The position numbers were made by a program, and so were the translations under genes. Below the pieces are notes generated by a model that was not told where the DNA came from, did no database searches, and worked only from the letters and a program-made list of their open reading frames with translations. From contig NZ_NESN01000001.1 in assembly GCF_003063455.1 (NCBI RefSeq), forward strand, positions 914,514 to 978,513: a stretch of DNA of 64,000 nt, read 5' to 3'. Source of the DNA: Limnohabitans parvus II-B4. Lineage in GTDB: Bacteria > Pseudomonadota > Gammaproteobacteria > Burkholderiales > Burkholderiaceae_C. Positions 1 to 7,822 of this stretch are shown here, one piece after another (position 1 is the first letter of the stretch; every line of letters begins with the position of its first letter).

Positions 1-336
1 CTTCCAGCGTCTCCACGCCGTGGTGCGGTCACAGGCAAAGCGCTTGCTGATCTCCACCCAGTCAAAGCGCTTGGCCCGCATCCACACCAGGTGCCGCTCA
101 TCGAGCTCGAGCAACTGCACCCAGCGCATCACTTCGAGCATGCGTTCCACGTCCTGAGGGGACGGGGGCGGTAATCGGTACACCTTGTGCGGATCCGGGT
201 AGGCATCACTTGGCAGGATCACGATGGGCCAGGTGCTGGCGTAGCCCTGCACCATCACGCGTGGCAGGCGCCTGGCCGTTCTGGCCGCATCGACAAATCG
301 GTCTGCCACCGTCTCGACTGTCCAAACTTCAACCAT
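1..336 (-). CDS. DUF6362-type phage/island protein, partial
   Basis: The gene reads leftward and runs off the window edge, so 112 N-terminal codons are visible and the C-terminus is missing. The visible part begins MVEVWTVETVADRF. It has a proline-rich stretch (YRLPPPSPQD) and then a helix-turn-helix-like segment containing FDWVEISKRFACDRTTAWRRW, which resembles DUF6362 proteins found in prophages and integrated elements. This assignment is from memory of the family; no function is known. Its ATG overlaps the stop of the upstream small gene by 8 nt, so the two are probably translationally coupled. It would be the last visible gene of the minus-strand replication row that starts near 5497. Confidence 0.7.
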   Translation of the reverse strand, partial: MVEVWTVETVADRFVDAARTARRLPRVMVQGYASTWPIVILPSDAYPDPHKVYRLPPPSPQDVERMLEVMRWVQLLELDERHLVWMRAKRFDWVEISKRFACDRTTAWRRWK

Positions 337-559
337 GGCCACCTCCCATGGGGTGGCCCTGGCCAAGACTCTGACCGTAGAGCCGCTCGCCAATGCTGCG
401 AATGAGCTGGCGCTCCAGAAAGTCCAGGCGCTCGTCATCATGGGAGATGACCAAGATGTGCTGCTCTCGCCATCCTTGGCGCTTGGTGGCCTCCACATCC
501 ATGGGAGTGGCCTGCATGCGTCCAAGGGGCGATGGGTATCGTGCTGGAGGGATCTTCAT
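329..559 (-). CDS. Small hypothetical protein, 76 aa
   Basis: I do not recognise a family. The protein is short and charged, ends in a Gly/His-rich tail (GQGHPMGGGHG), and has no signal peptide or membrane segment. A good ribosome binding site (GGAGGGCAGGT) directly precedes the ATG at 559. Its stop overlaps the DUF6362 gene start by 8 nt, which supports it as a real member of the operon. A longer plus-strand frame over the same bases lacks a ribosome binding site and is judged a shadow. Confidence 0.55.
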   Translation of the reverse strand: MKIPPARYPSPLGRMQATPMDVEATKRQGWREQHILVISHDDERLDFLERQLIRSIGERLYGQSLGQGHPMGGGHG

Positions 560-603
560 ACCTGCCCTCCAAACGAAATATTCCGGTGCGCCGCTGGGAA
601 ACA

Positions 604-643
604 GTCAAAACCGGAACACATCGTCATTTCGGCCGGTTTTGAC
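604..643. promoter_or_regulatory. 11-bp inverted repeat in intergenic region
   Basis: GTCAAAACCGG (604-614) is followed after 18 nt by its exact reverse complement (633-643). It lies upstream of the 329-559 gene, between it and the primase gene. No T-tract follows on the minus strand, so a protein-binding site or RNA hairpin is more likely than an intrinsic terminator. Confidence 0.45.
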
Positions 644-694
644 AATGTGACTGACGCTTTTGCCGCACTCAAACATCTATGACTCTTATCTGCA

Positions 695-710
695 TACGCG
701 TATACGCGTA
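695..710. promoter_or_regulatory. 16-bp perfect palindrome, candidate operator
   Basis: TACGCGTATACGCGTA is fully self-complementary and sits in the 236-bp gap (560-795) between the primase gene and the downstream small genes. The gap otherwise holds no convincing gene. A 75-codon minus-strand frame there has atypical composition and no ribosome binding site. The palindrome could be a repressor operator for the downstream pair. Confidence 0.4.
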
Positions 711-795
711 AAGAACAAATGTTCAATAGAGTCAGTTGTGTCAGAGAACTGGCCATCAGCTTGATTTTTGAAATATTTTTCATTGGGTTTGTCTC

Positions 796-3114
796 TCAAT
801 CGTCGTTGTAGGGATAGGCACGTGAAGGCAGCGAGGTGGGCTGTTTGAGGTCAAGGCCCACGTAGCCGCGCACGCCCATGGAGTTGCGCCACTTCTCCAG
901 ACGCCTGGTGAGCAAGGCATCCGAGAACCTGCGCTGTGTGCCCACGTACTCGCCACTGAGTTCGGCCCACTGCTTCCAGTCGTTGAAAAGAGTGGCCGTG
1001 AGAGCCTTGTGGCTGGGCCCTTGGTTGCAACGCTCAGCGATCCACCGGCCCATGGCGTCCTCGGCTTCGAAGTACTCCTCGGTGGCCTCGGCCACGCTTT
1101 GGGGCTGCTTGAGTCCCAGCTTCTTCCACTGCAAGCAGCCCTCCAGCGCCCAAGCCAAGATGCCGTCACGCTCGGCCAGCAGCTTCTCGGTCAGGAGCGG
1201 ATCACGCTTTTCTGGAGGGACCGTGATCGTGAAGGGGATCAGGTGCATGCGGCGGCGCATGGCCTCATCGATGTTGCGGATCGCTGGCTTGTGGTTACCG
1301 GCAATCAGGAGCTTGAACTGCGGCCTGTAGGTGAAGAAGTCCTGGTGCATCAGGCGGGCCGTGATGTCGTCACCACCCGTAATCGCCTTGATCTTGGACT
1401 CGTTCCAGCGCCTGCCCTGCTCGGTCTCAGTGGCCGAAACGAAACGGGCACCGCGCAGACCGGCCAGATCGGTGGGGTGACGATCGGTGCGTGACTCCAT
1501 GAAGGTGTCCATGGGCGCATTGGCCGCATAGTCGCCCAGCACCGTGGAAATCACGTTCACGAACACCGACTTGCCATTCGCCCCCGTTCCATAGAGGAAA
1601 AAAAGCGCGTGGGTGCTCAAGTCGCCCGTGAGGCAATAGCCCACCACGCGCTGCAGATAGTCCTGCAGTTCTTGATCGCTTCCCGTGACGTTGACCAAGA
1701 AATTGCGCCAGACCGGGCACTCACCTTGCGGCGTGGCCGTGGTCACCTTGGTCATGCGGCGATCGCGGTCGTGCGGTCCACGCGCGCCAGTGCGCAGGTC
1801 CACAATGCCGCCGGGCGTGTTGAGCAGCCAGGCATTGGCATCCCACTCGTCAACGGTGGCGCTTTGCCGGGGGTCAGATCGCACAAGACGCTCTACGGCC
1901 GAGATGGTCGCTGCACTGCCCATGCGGGCTTTCATGCGCGGTGTCTCAGCAAACATGGCAGCGCTGCGGCAAACCGTGCGACTCAGATGCATGATGTACA
2001 GCTGCTTGTCCACGTTCCAGCGCACGCCATTCCAGACCAACCACTTCGACCAAGGGGCGCAGTATCGCCAGTCCTCAGCGAACTGGTGCGAGAACGCCAA
2101 AGCGAGTCCATCTTCGGTGGAATAGTCGATCCCTTCGATGGGCACTGCGATGTCCTGCGAACCGAATTCACGCGCCACTGGCACGCGTTCACCCACGGCC
2201 AAAAACCCAGTGATGTCAAAGCCGTCTATCACGGCGTCGGCCACATCCCAGCCTTCTGGCTTTTCTGCGGGCGGCTGCAAGATGACGCATGACTTAGCCC
2301 CTGCCTGCAAGATGACCTGTGAGGCCTGGTCGGCGTACAGCCAACCGGGTTTGTCGCGATCCGGCCAGATCAAAACGTGCTTGCCTGCCAGCGGCGTCCA
2401 GTCGGTTTTATCAACTGGCGCATTGGCACCGTGCATAGCGGTGGTGGCACACACCCCGAACTCGATCAAAGCCTGGGCACACTTCTCACCTTCAACCAGC
2501 ACCACCTGCTCGACCTTGAGCATCCCGAGCTGGTTGTACAGCGGGCGCGGCTCAGGGGGTGCCATCTTGCGGCGGCGCACATCCCATGGCCGGAACTCTT
2601 TGCGCCCTGGCTCTGGGTCGTAGCGGTAGACCACGGCAATGAGCTTGCCGCTGGCATCCTGGTAGTCCCACTTGGCTGTGGGTGGCCCCAGCTCATCGAC
2701 CACTGGCGCTGTGGCCTTGCTTGCAGCCACAGCGCTCTGGGGCATGGTCGAAACACGGCCGAGCCAGTCCTTGGCTTTCTCAAGCACTTGAGGGAATTGG
2801 GTCTGCACATTGAGGCTGTAGTAGCGAGCGATCAGATCAAAGATGTCTCCACCCTCGCCTGTGGCCCGATCGGTCCACAGCCCAGCCTTGGGGCCAGAAA
2901 GCAGTAACTCCAGACTGTCGCCCGGACCGCCCATGACATCGCCCACCAGGTATTTGTTCTGACGGCGTTTGCCTGAGGGCCAGATATCCAACACCAGAAG
3001 GGCCAATTGGTCACTCAGGGCTGTACGGATTTCGGCTTTCTCGCGATTGGCGTCGACGGCATCCCCCGCTGCTTTGCGGGCGTTCGAAGTGGGTGCATCG
3101 TTGAAATCAAGCAT
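796..3114 (-). CDS. P4-type primase/helicase (TOPRIM-like plus SF3 helicase)
   Basis: This is a 772-aa phage/plasmid DNA primase-helicase. The N-terminal half has a TOPRIM-like region with VLVEGEKCAQAL near residue 200 and LIWPDRDKPG near residue 250. The C-terminal half has D5_N-like sequence followed by a superfamily 3 helicase with Walker A GTGANGKS near residue 510. The family makes primers and unwinds DNA for replication of phages, plasmids and P4-like satellites. I chose the ATG at 3114, not an upstream in-frame one, because it overlaps the stop of the preceding gene by 8 nt, the coupling style seen throughout this row. Its presence suggests the element replicates, or once replicated, autonomously. 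Confidence 0.9.
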   Translation of the reverse strand: MLDFNDAPTSNARKAAGDAVDANREKAEIRTALSDQLALLVLDIWPSGKRRQNKYLVGDVMGGPGDSLELLLSGPKAGLWTDRATGEGGDIFDLIARYYSLNVQTQFPQVLEKAKDWLGRVSTMPQSAVAASKATAPVVDELGPPTAKWDYQDASGKLIAVVYRYDPEPGRKEFRPWDVRRRKMAPPEPRPLYNQLGMLKVEQVVLVEGEKCAQALIEFGVCATTAMHGANAPVDKTDWTPLAGKHVLIWPDRDKPGWLYADQASQVILQAGAKSCVILQPPAEKPEGWDVADAVIDGFDITGFLAVGERVPVAREFGSQDIAVPIEGIDYSTEDGLALAFSHQFAEDWRYCAPWSKWLVWNGVRWNVDKQLYIMHLSRTVCRSAAMFAETPRMKARMGSAATISAVERLVRSDPRQSATVDEWDANAWLLNTPGGIVDLRTGARGPHDRDRRMTKVTTATPQGECPVWRNFLVNVTGSDQELQDYLQRVVGYCLTGDLSTHALFFLYGTGANGKSVFVNVISTVLGDYAANAPMDTFMESRTDRHPTDLAGLRGARFVSATETEQGRRWNESKIKAITGGDDITARLMHQDFFTYRPQFKLLIAGNHKPAIRNIDEAMRRRMHLIPFTITVPPEKRDPLLTEKLLAERDGILAWALEGCLQWKKLGLKQPQSVAEATEEYFEAEDAMGRWIAERCNQGPSHKALTATLFNDWKQWAELSGEYVGTQRRFSDALLTRRLEKWRNSMGVRGYVGLDLKQPTSLPSRAYPYNDD

Positions 3115-3397
3115 CCGTCCCTCCCTCGTCGAGCGCTGCATTTTTTTCTTCCTGCAACTTTTGGGCATAGGCAAGCTGCCACTGATGCAGCTCACCCAAT
3201 CTGAAGCGGACCAAGCGATTAACGCAGTAGAACGGCAGCCCCAGGGCTTTGCGTTTTGCGGTCTTGATGAAGTAGTACAGCGGCAAGTTCAGTGCCTTGG
3301 ATGCACGATTAGCCGTGAGCAGTGGCTCATCGCTGAAGTCGTTATCGCCTGCGGCATGCAGACTCAATGGCGAAGCCAAAGATTCAGGTTCATTCAT
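3107..3397 (-). CDS. Small HTH (excisionase-like) protein
   Basis: A 96-aa protein with LLTANRASKALNLPLYYF followed by residues typical of MerR/Xis-type helix-turn-helix modules (FRLGELHQW near the end). Such proteins act as excisionases or as small DNA-binding regulators. I start it at the ATG at 3397, which has GGGGAG nine bases upstream, and not at an in-frame ATG 13 codons earlier. It overlaps the primase start by 8 nt. Specific function is not determinable. Confidence 0.65.
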   Translation of the reverse strand: MNEPESLASPLSLHAAGDNDFSDEPLLTANRASKALNLPLYYFIKTAKRKALGLPFYCVNRLVRFRLGELHQWQLAYAQKLQEEKNAALDEGGTDA

Positions 3398-3456
3398 GAA
3401 ATAGTCTCCCCTGCAGGTGATCTGGTACACCCGCATCGGTTGGTAGAAGTTGGAAT

Positions 3457-3479
3457 CCGCAGGACGCTGCGTCCTGCGG
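3457..3479 (-). terminator. GC-rich hairpin between two genes of the replication row
   Basis: A perfect 9-bp stem, CCGCAGGAC / GTCCTGCGG with a 5-nt loop, sits in the gap between the DUF6511 gene and the small HTH gene. No strong T-run follows in the minus direction, so it may be an attenuator or RNA-stability element rather than a full terminator. Confidence 0.35.
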
Positions 3480-3510
3480 TGGATTCAGGACAATCGACTC
3501 AAAGTCATCT

Positions 3511-3933
3511 CTATGGCGATTGATCCAGTTGCATGCGAACAGGTGGGTACTTGCTGCGCTCGTGTTCTTGAACCATGGCCTCGACATAGGTCGTGACCAC
3601 GACATTGATCAGTGCCAGGGCCTCTTGCTGGGTGTAGCTCAACAGTGGTCGGTCCATACCGATCTCACCAGCGGCTTCGCCCAACGGCTTGAGGCACTGC
3701 TGCATGGCTGCCAGTTCGGCGTCAGTTGGATCAATCACACCCGGTCCTTTTGGCAAGGTTCCCTCGCGCTCTAGTGCCCGCACACCGGCCGCGTACAGCC
3801 GGTGGAAACAGACCTGACAGCGCAGTGAGCAAAAGATCCAGTCGATGGGGTACCGCTTGGGGTGCCCCACCTTGAAGCGAAGATCCACATGACCGAAGCC
3901 TTTGGCCTGGCGGGAACACACCCAGCATTTCAT
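3511..3933 (-). CDS. DUF6511 family protein, zinc-ribbon-like
   Basis: A 140-aa protein beginning MKCWVCSRQAKGFGH and containing FCSLRCQVCFH around residue 35. The paired CxxC and CxxxCxxC motifs suggest a zinc-binding domain. The sequence pattern, including the GHPKRYPIDW segment, matches what I recall of DUF6511 proteins in phages and integrated elements of beta-proteobacteria. Function is unknown. It lies 12 nt after the upstream SSB-like gene and is co-oriented with the primase, so a role in element DNA metabolism is a reasonable guess only. Confidence 0.65.
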   Translation of the reverse strand: MKCWVCSRQAKGFGHVDLRFKVGHPKRYPIDWIFCSLRCQVCFHRLYAAGVRALEREGTLPKGPGVIDPTDAELAAMQQCLKPLGEAAGEIGMDRPLLSYTQQEALALINVVVTTYVEAMVQEHERSKYPPVRMQLDQSP

Positions 3934-3945
3934 GCACAGCCGCCA

Positions 3946-4674
3946 TCACTGCGCCCATGCAGGCCGAGCCTGCGCATTGCCAGGACGGGGTGTGTAAGTG
4001 GTCCCCGGCTGGGGGGCTGGTGCCGCCGATGCTGGAGAGGCCATTGCCGGAGCTCCACCGGAGCCCCCACCAGAGCCTCCGCCCATGCCACCATCGCGTT
4101 GCAACTTGGCCTGCATCAGCTCTGCGTACTCTTTGTGATCGGGCTCGATCACCAGCCGGATGATGTTGCGGTACTCGCCCTGGCCATCCTTCTCAATACC
4201 GATCCGGGCGGAAAATTCGGCACCATCGAGGTCACCGAAGCTGCGGATCTGGCGGGCACGCTGCGCCTCAGGGGAGCCGTCATCAGGGTGGATGTTTCGC
4301 GAGCTGTTGAGCACCGCCTTGATGAAGCTGCGGCCCATCTGCGCCCAGGTCGGGCCCTTGTTGGAGTGCAGACCGACATTGCTCCAAATCTTGCGTTTGG
4401 CAAACGGGCCGGTGAGCAGCACAAATTCGCAGGACAGGAACACGGCGCCGGTTTCATCCGATGCCGTGGCATAGCCACCCGTCCAGCCCCTGCTGGCATC
4501 GTCGTAGCCGCCGGGTTTGATGGCCATCCGCACCAGGGCCTGAGTGCCTTTAGGGATCAAGTTGAACTCGCCTTGCTGGGCATCGGCATCATTGAAGTCA
4601 CACCATGCACCCGGGGCGCCGTGGGTTGAGGATTGGCCGTAGGTTGCGGCCTGGTTGTAGCTGTCGTGGTTCAT
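3946..4674 (-). CDS. Island-encoded protein, possibly ssDNA-binding
   Basis: A 242-aa protein. The body (residues about 20-165) contains predicted beta-rich sequence such as TQALVRMAIKPGG and KRKIWSNVGLHSNKG. The C-terminal about 60 residues are low-complexity Gly/Ser/Ala/Pro, ending ARPAWAQ. A folded N-terminal domain plus disordered Gly-rich tail resembles phage single-strand-binding proteins, and the neighbourhood (primase, HTH proteins) fits, but no family was recognised with certainty. The ATG at 4674 is preferred over one 20 codons upstream because GGAAAA lies at the proper distance. Confidence 0.5.
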   Translation of the reverse strand: MNHDSYNQAATYGQSSTHGAPGAWCDFNDADAQQGEFNLIPKGTQALVRMAIKPGGYDDASRGWTGGYATASDETGAVFLSCEFVLLTGPFAKRKIWSNVGLHSNKGPTWAQMGRSFIKAVLNSSRNIHPDDGSPEAQRARQIRSFGDLDGAEFSARIGIEKDGQGEYRNIIRLVIEPDHKEYAELMQAKLQRDGGMGGGSGGGSGGAPAMASPASAAPAPQPGTTYTPRPGNAQARPAWAQ

Positions 4675-4730
4675 TGAAGGTTTTCCTGTTGTGTGGGGTT
4701 GCGTTCTGGTTTGTCCGAGTGGCCGTCCGC

Positions 4731-5216
4731 TCAAAGCTGGACTTCGCCGACCCAGCGGATCTGAAAGGTGGGCTCGGTGATCAGCTCTTTGCGGGCTGGC
4801 TGGAAGGCTGCGCGCAGCAGTGGGTGCCAGCGGGCGTAGTCCTGCTCGGCCACCGAGAACTGGACCTGCATGAAGTCCTGCACCCGGTCACCGGCCACCA
4901 CCATCCGCTCAGCGATCTGGGACAGGTGCTGTTGGTCCCAGACGATTTCCTTGGGGTTTGAGACATCGATCTGCAGGTCACCGTCATCGATGCGGAACCT
5001 GGCCGCCTCCTCCTGGCCAAGGCATTCGGCATGGCGGATCTGGTCGGCGTAGCGGATTTCCATCGCTCGGTTGATCCGGCCGCGCATCTGCACCGTCCAG
5101 TCGTTGAGCTGCTGCACCGCGTTGCTGAAATGGGCCAGCTGGTCTTTGGGAAGACGGCTGATCTGGCTCACGGAGAGGTCCGGCAGCGCAGCTTGCTGCA
5201 ATTGCAGGTGGTTCAT
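4731..5216 (-). CDS. Hypothetical protein, 161 aa
   Basis: Not recognised. It is a soluble, mostly helical-looking protein with a Gln-rich N-terminus (LQLQQAALPDLSVSQI) and no membrane segments or cysteine motifs. Its start overlaps the stop of the upstream HTH gene by 4 nt (ATGA), so it is translated as part of the same operon. Position between an HTH protein and the SSB-like gene suggests a role in element replication or copy control, which is inference only. Confidence 0.6.
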   Translation of the reverse strand: MNHLQLQQAALPDLSVSQISRLPKDQLAHFSNAVQQLNDWTVQMRGRINRAMEIRYADQIRHAECLGQEEAARFRIDDGDLQIDVSNPKEIVWDQQHLSQIAERMVVAGDRVQDFMQVQFSVAEQDYARWHPLLRAAFQPARKELITEPTFQIRWVGEVQL

Positions 5217-5497
5217 GCCGCACCTGCCTTTCCGGGGATGCGCTTGGAGGTCGAGACATGTTGGACGCAGTTCTCGAAGGCAATCACGGCGTTGAGGGGG
5301 TAGCTCACCCGTTTGCCCAGCTTGAGATAGGTCGGCCCTGTGCCAGTCATACGCCAGCGCTGCAGGGTTTTAGGGCTCATGGCCCATCGGGAGGCCAGGT
5401 CAGCCTCGGTCAGCACCAGCTGCTTTGGCATGGTGGATTCAGGGGAAGTAGCGCTCAGGAAAACTGGCGCCTCGAGTGCTGGTGTTGCTAGCAGCAT
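5213..5497 (-). CDS. Helix-turn-helix (HTH_17-like) protein
   Basis: A 94-aa protein. Residues about 27-75 read LVLTEADLASRWAMSPKTLQ then RWRMTGTGPTYLKLGK, a classic excisionase/MerR-type winged helix for DNA binding. A strong ribosome binding site (AAAGGAGTTACC) supports the ATG at 5497, giving a 22-residue extension before the domain. It is the first gene of the left half of the minus-strand row and lies next to the repeat-rich 5549-5605 region, so it may act on that promoter. A similar module occurs at 23034-23261. Confidence 0.75.
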   Translation of the reverse strand: MLLATPALEAPVFLSATSPESTMPKQLVLTEADLASRWAMSPKTLQRWRMTGTGPTYLKLGKRVSYPLNAVIAFENCVQHVSTSKRIPGKAGAA

Positions 5498-5548
5498 TGG
5501 TAACTCCTTTCGAAGAGTTGGGGGACAACGCTGCTATTTCAGGAAATC

Positions 5549-5605
5549 AATAAAGAACTGATAAGGAACTGAATAAAGAACTTTGGCGATATCTCCAGTT
5601 CTTTA
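5549..5605. promoter_or_regulatory. AATAAAGAACT repeats, candidate operator or iterons
   Basis: AATAAAGAACT occurs twice in direct orientation (5549-5559 and 5572-5582), 23 bp apart, with a degenerate GGAACT between them. The inverted form AGTTCTTTA is at 5597-5605. The cluster lies in the 340-bp gap (5498-5836) between the divergent HTH gene and the RloA-like gene. Spacing near two helical turns suggests a protein-binding array, either an operator for the HTH protein or replication iterons beside the primase operon. Confidence 0.4.
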
Positions 5606-5836
5606 ATCCCCCAGTTTTTAATCCTGTGTGGCCGTGTTCAGTCTTGCGCCGTATACGATTCGAGGGCACTCATGAGAGGCCCTTGCCAAATGCGCCGTAA
5701 ACGCCTGGACCTGGCGAAATCAGCTGTGCCCACTGCAAAGATCCCCAAATAAAAAGCGCTTGATCAGAAAAATATCTTTGATTTTTGCTCGATTCATGCA
5801 TAATGAGACTTTATTTATTGACTCTTGAGTGAAAAA

Positions 5837-7105
5837 ATGCTGATCGAGTTTCGGGTCAAGAACTTCCGCAGTCTGCGTGATGAGCAGGTGCTAAGTCTTG
5901 TTGCGTCTAAGGACAAGACCCTGCAAGACACCCACACCCAAGCAACTGGCATCAGCGCAGCACCGGCTCTGCTGCGGAGTGCTGTGGTCTACGGTGCCAA
6001 CGCGAGCGGGAAATCCAATCTCATCAAAGCACTGCAATACATGCGCGGAGTGGTGACAGAGTCGGCGACAGCGATCCAGCCCGGTCAGACCTTTGCCGTT
6101 CAGCCATTTAGACTTGATGCTGACTCTGCCAGCCAGCCCTGTGAATTCGAAATCACATTCCTGCTTGACGGTGTGCGCTATCAATACGGATTTGCCATGA
6201 CGGCTCAGCGCATCATCAGCGAACACCTGTTGGTTTACAGGGCTTTCAAGCCTCAACGCTGGTTTGAACGCCGCTATGACATCGAAGCTGGCAAGGACGT
6301 TTATGACTTCGGTCCAGGCCTCAAGGGCCCCAAGAACCTGTGGGAAGGTGCTACGCGACCGAACTCACTGTTCCTGTCGATGGCCGTTCAACTAAACAGC
6401 GAGGCATTACGCCCAGTATTCGATTGGTTTGTGAATCGGCTAGTCATCTTCAACGAACAAAACCAGCTCAATCCACAAATCTCAATCCAGATGCTCAAGC
6501 AGGCCGATGGGCGCAAAGAGATATGTAACTTCCTTTCTTCCGCCGACATCAGCATCGCTGACATCGATGTGGAAACTCGCAAGGTGCCGGGACAAGCGGT
6601 CCACTTCGATTTGGTGGCTGGAAAAACCGAAGTGCGCACAGAAGAAATGGAGGAGCACAAGCTACGCTTCCATCACATCACCGAACAAGGCAAAGCCGTG
6701 TTTGATTTGATGGATGAATCCAACGGTACGCGCAATTTGTTATTTCTTGCAGGCCCCGTGTTGGACATCCTTAGAAAAGGACTGACACTGGTCATCGACG
6801 AACTCGATACCAGCCTGCACACTTTGCTGGTTCGCGAAATGGTGCGACTGTTTCACAGCCCGGAAATTAACACCGGTGGCGCGCAGCTGATCTTTACAAC
6901 TCACGACACCTCATTGCTGGATGCGCCTGATCTGTTCCGGCGTGATCAGGTATGGTTCGTAGAGAAAGACCGCGATCAAACTTCGACATTGGTTGGTTTG
7001 TCCGAATTTAGCCCGCGTAAAAACGAAGCGCTGGAGCGTGGCTACCTCATGGGGAGATACGGAGGAGTGCCATTTCTCAGTCATACCCTCGGGCTGAAAC
7101 TCTGA
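5837..7105 (+). CDS. AAA ATPase of RloA/AbiL type (defence)
   Basis: A 422-aa ABC/SMC-like AAA ATPase. The N-terminus LIEFRVKNFRSLRDEQVLSL and the Walker A GANASGKSNL near residue 58 are typical of the AAA_15/AAA_21 ATPases. A Walker B-like LVIDELDTSLHTLL and a downstream FTTHDTSLL switch segment are in the C-terminal third. Paired with an RloB protein, these form the RloAB/AbiL class of phage-defence modules in which the ATPase is thought to sense infection and license the partner. Start at the ATG at 5837 with GAGTG upstream; a TTG 12 nt earlier is possible. The stop overlaps the next ATG by one base. Confidence 0.85.
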   Translation: MLIEFRVKNFRSLRDEQVLSLVASKDKTLQDTHTQATGISAAPALLRSAVVYGANASGKSNLIKALQYMRGVVTESATAIQPGQTFAVQPFRLDADSASQPCEFEITFLLDGVRYQYGFAMTAQRIISEHLLVYRAFKPQRWFERRYDIEAGKDVYDFGPGLKGPKNLWEGATRPNSLFLSMAVQLNSEALRPVFDWFVNRLVIFNEQNQLNPQISIQMLKQADGRKEICNFLSSADISIADIDVETRKVPGQAVHFDLVAGKTEVRTEEMEEHKLRFHHITEQGKAVFDLMDESNGTRNLLFLAGPVLDILRKGLTLVIDELDTSLHTLLVREMVRLFHSPEINTGGAQLIFTTHDTSLLDAPDLFRRDQVWFVEKDRDQTSTLVGLSEFSPRKNEALERGYLMGRYGGVPFLSHTLGLKL

Positions 7106-7779
7106 TGGCTCGCGATAACTCACCGAAAGAGCGCCAGAAAAAGCAGCTGGAGCGTAAGCTAGATCGACGCGCGAGTTACGACCGCATCCTGATCGTTTCC
7201 GAAGGCAGCAAGACGGAGCCGAACTATTTTCGGGAAATTCGTGCTGCCTATCGTTTGCATACGGCTAATGTTGAAGTCCGTCCTAGCGAATTGGGCACTG
7301 CGCCGATTCAAGTTGTGCAATATGCACAGTCGTTATTCGAAGGTGGCGACCGGCACAGGAACATTCAGCGCCGCGCGTTTGAGAAGGTCTACGCAGTTTT
7401 TGACCGCGATGATCATGAAAGTTATCACGACGCATTGGCACTAGCGGCCTCATTGGATGGAAACCTCAAGAACGATGCCAAGCAACTGATCCGTTTTCAA
7501 GCCATTGCTTCCGTACCCAGTTTTGAGCTTTGGCTCTTGCTGCATTTTGAGGACATTCAGGCTCCGTTACATCGTGACGAAGTAATGCGGCGTCTGAAGA
7601 CTCACATTCAAGGCTATGACAAAGGTGCGGGCAATGCGTTTGCAATCACAGGTGCACACTTGGCAATCGCCACGCATCGTGCCGAGCAGTTGGCAAGGCG
7701 GTTTTCTGCGCACACCGATCCAGAACCATTCACTGCCATTGTCGAATTGGTGAAATTGCTGACAATGCTTCGTGGCTGA
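7105..7779 (+). CDS. RloB family protein (AbiLii-like effector)
   Basis: A 224-aa protein with the RloB signature: a basic N-terminus, then ILIVSEGSKTEPNYF near residue 28, YAVFDRDDHE near residue 95, and FELWLLLHF near residue 135. The acidic motifs resemble a TOPRIM-like nuclease core. The gene is coupled to the ATPase through TGATG. RloB with RloA-like ATPases is a recognised candidate toxin/nuclease pair in defence islands. The pair is on the opposite strand to the genes either side, so it looks like a cargo insertion. Confidence 0.8.
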   Translation: MARDNSPKERQKKQLERKLDRRASYDRILIVSEGSKTEPNYFREIRAAYRLHTANVEVRPSELGTAPIQVVQYAQSLFEGGDRHRNIQRRAFEKVYAVFDRDDHESYHDALALAASLDGNLKNDAKQLIRFQAIASVPSFELWLLLHFEDIQAPLHRDEVMRRLKTHIQGYDKGAGNAFAITGAHLAIATHRAEQLARRFSAHTDPEPFTAIVELVKLLTMLRG

Positions 7780-7822
7780 CCTTGCAGTCATCAGCACCGC
7801 AGTTGTTTTGCAAAAACATACG

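Noticed and set aside
556..783. 75-aa minus-strand frame before the small gene at 329-559
   Set aside because: It covers both palindromes, has AT-rich leader-like content and no ribosome binding site; treated as a regulatory gap.
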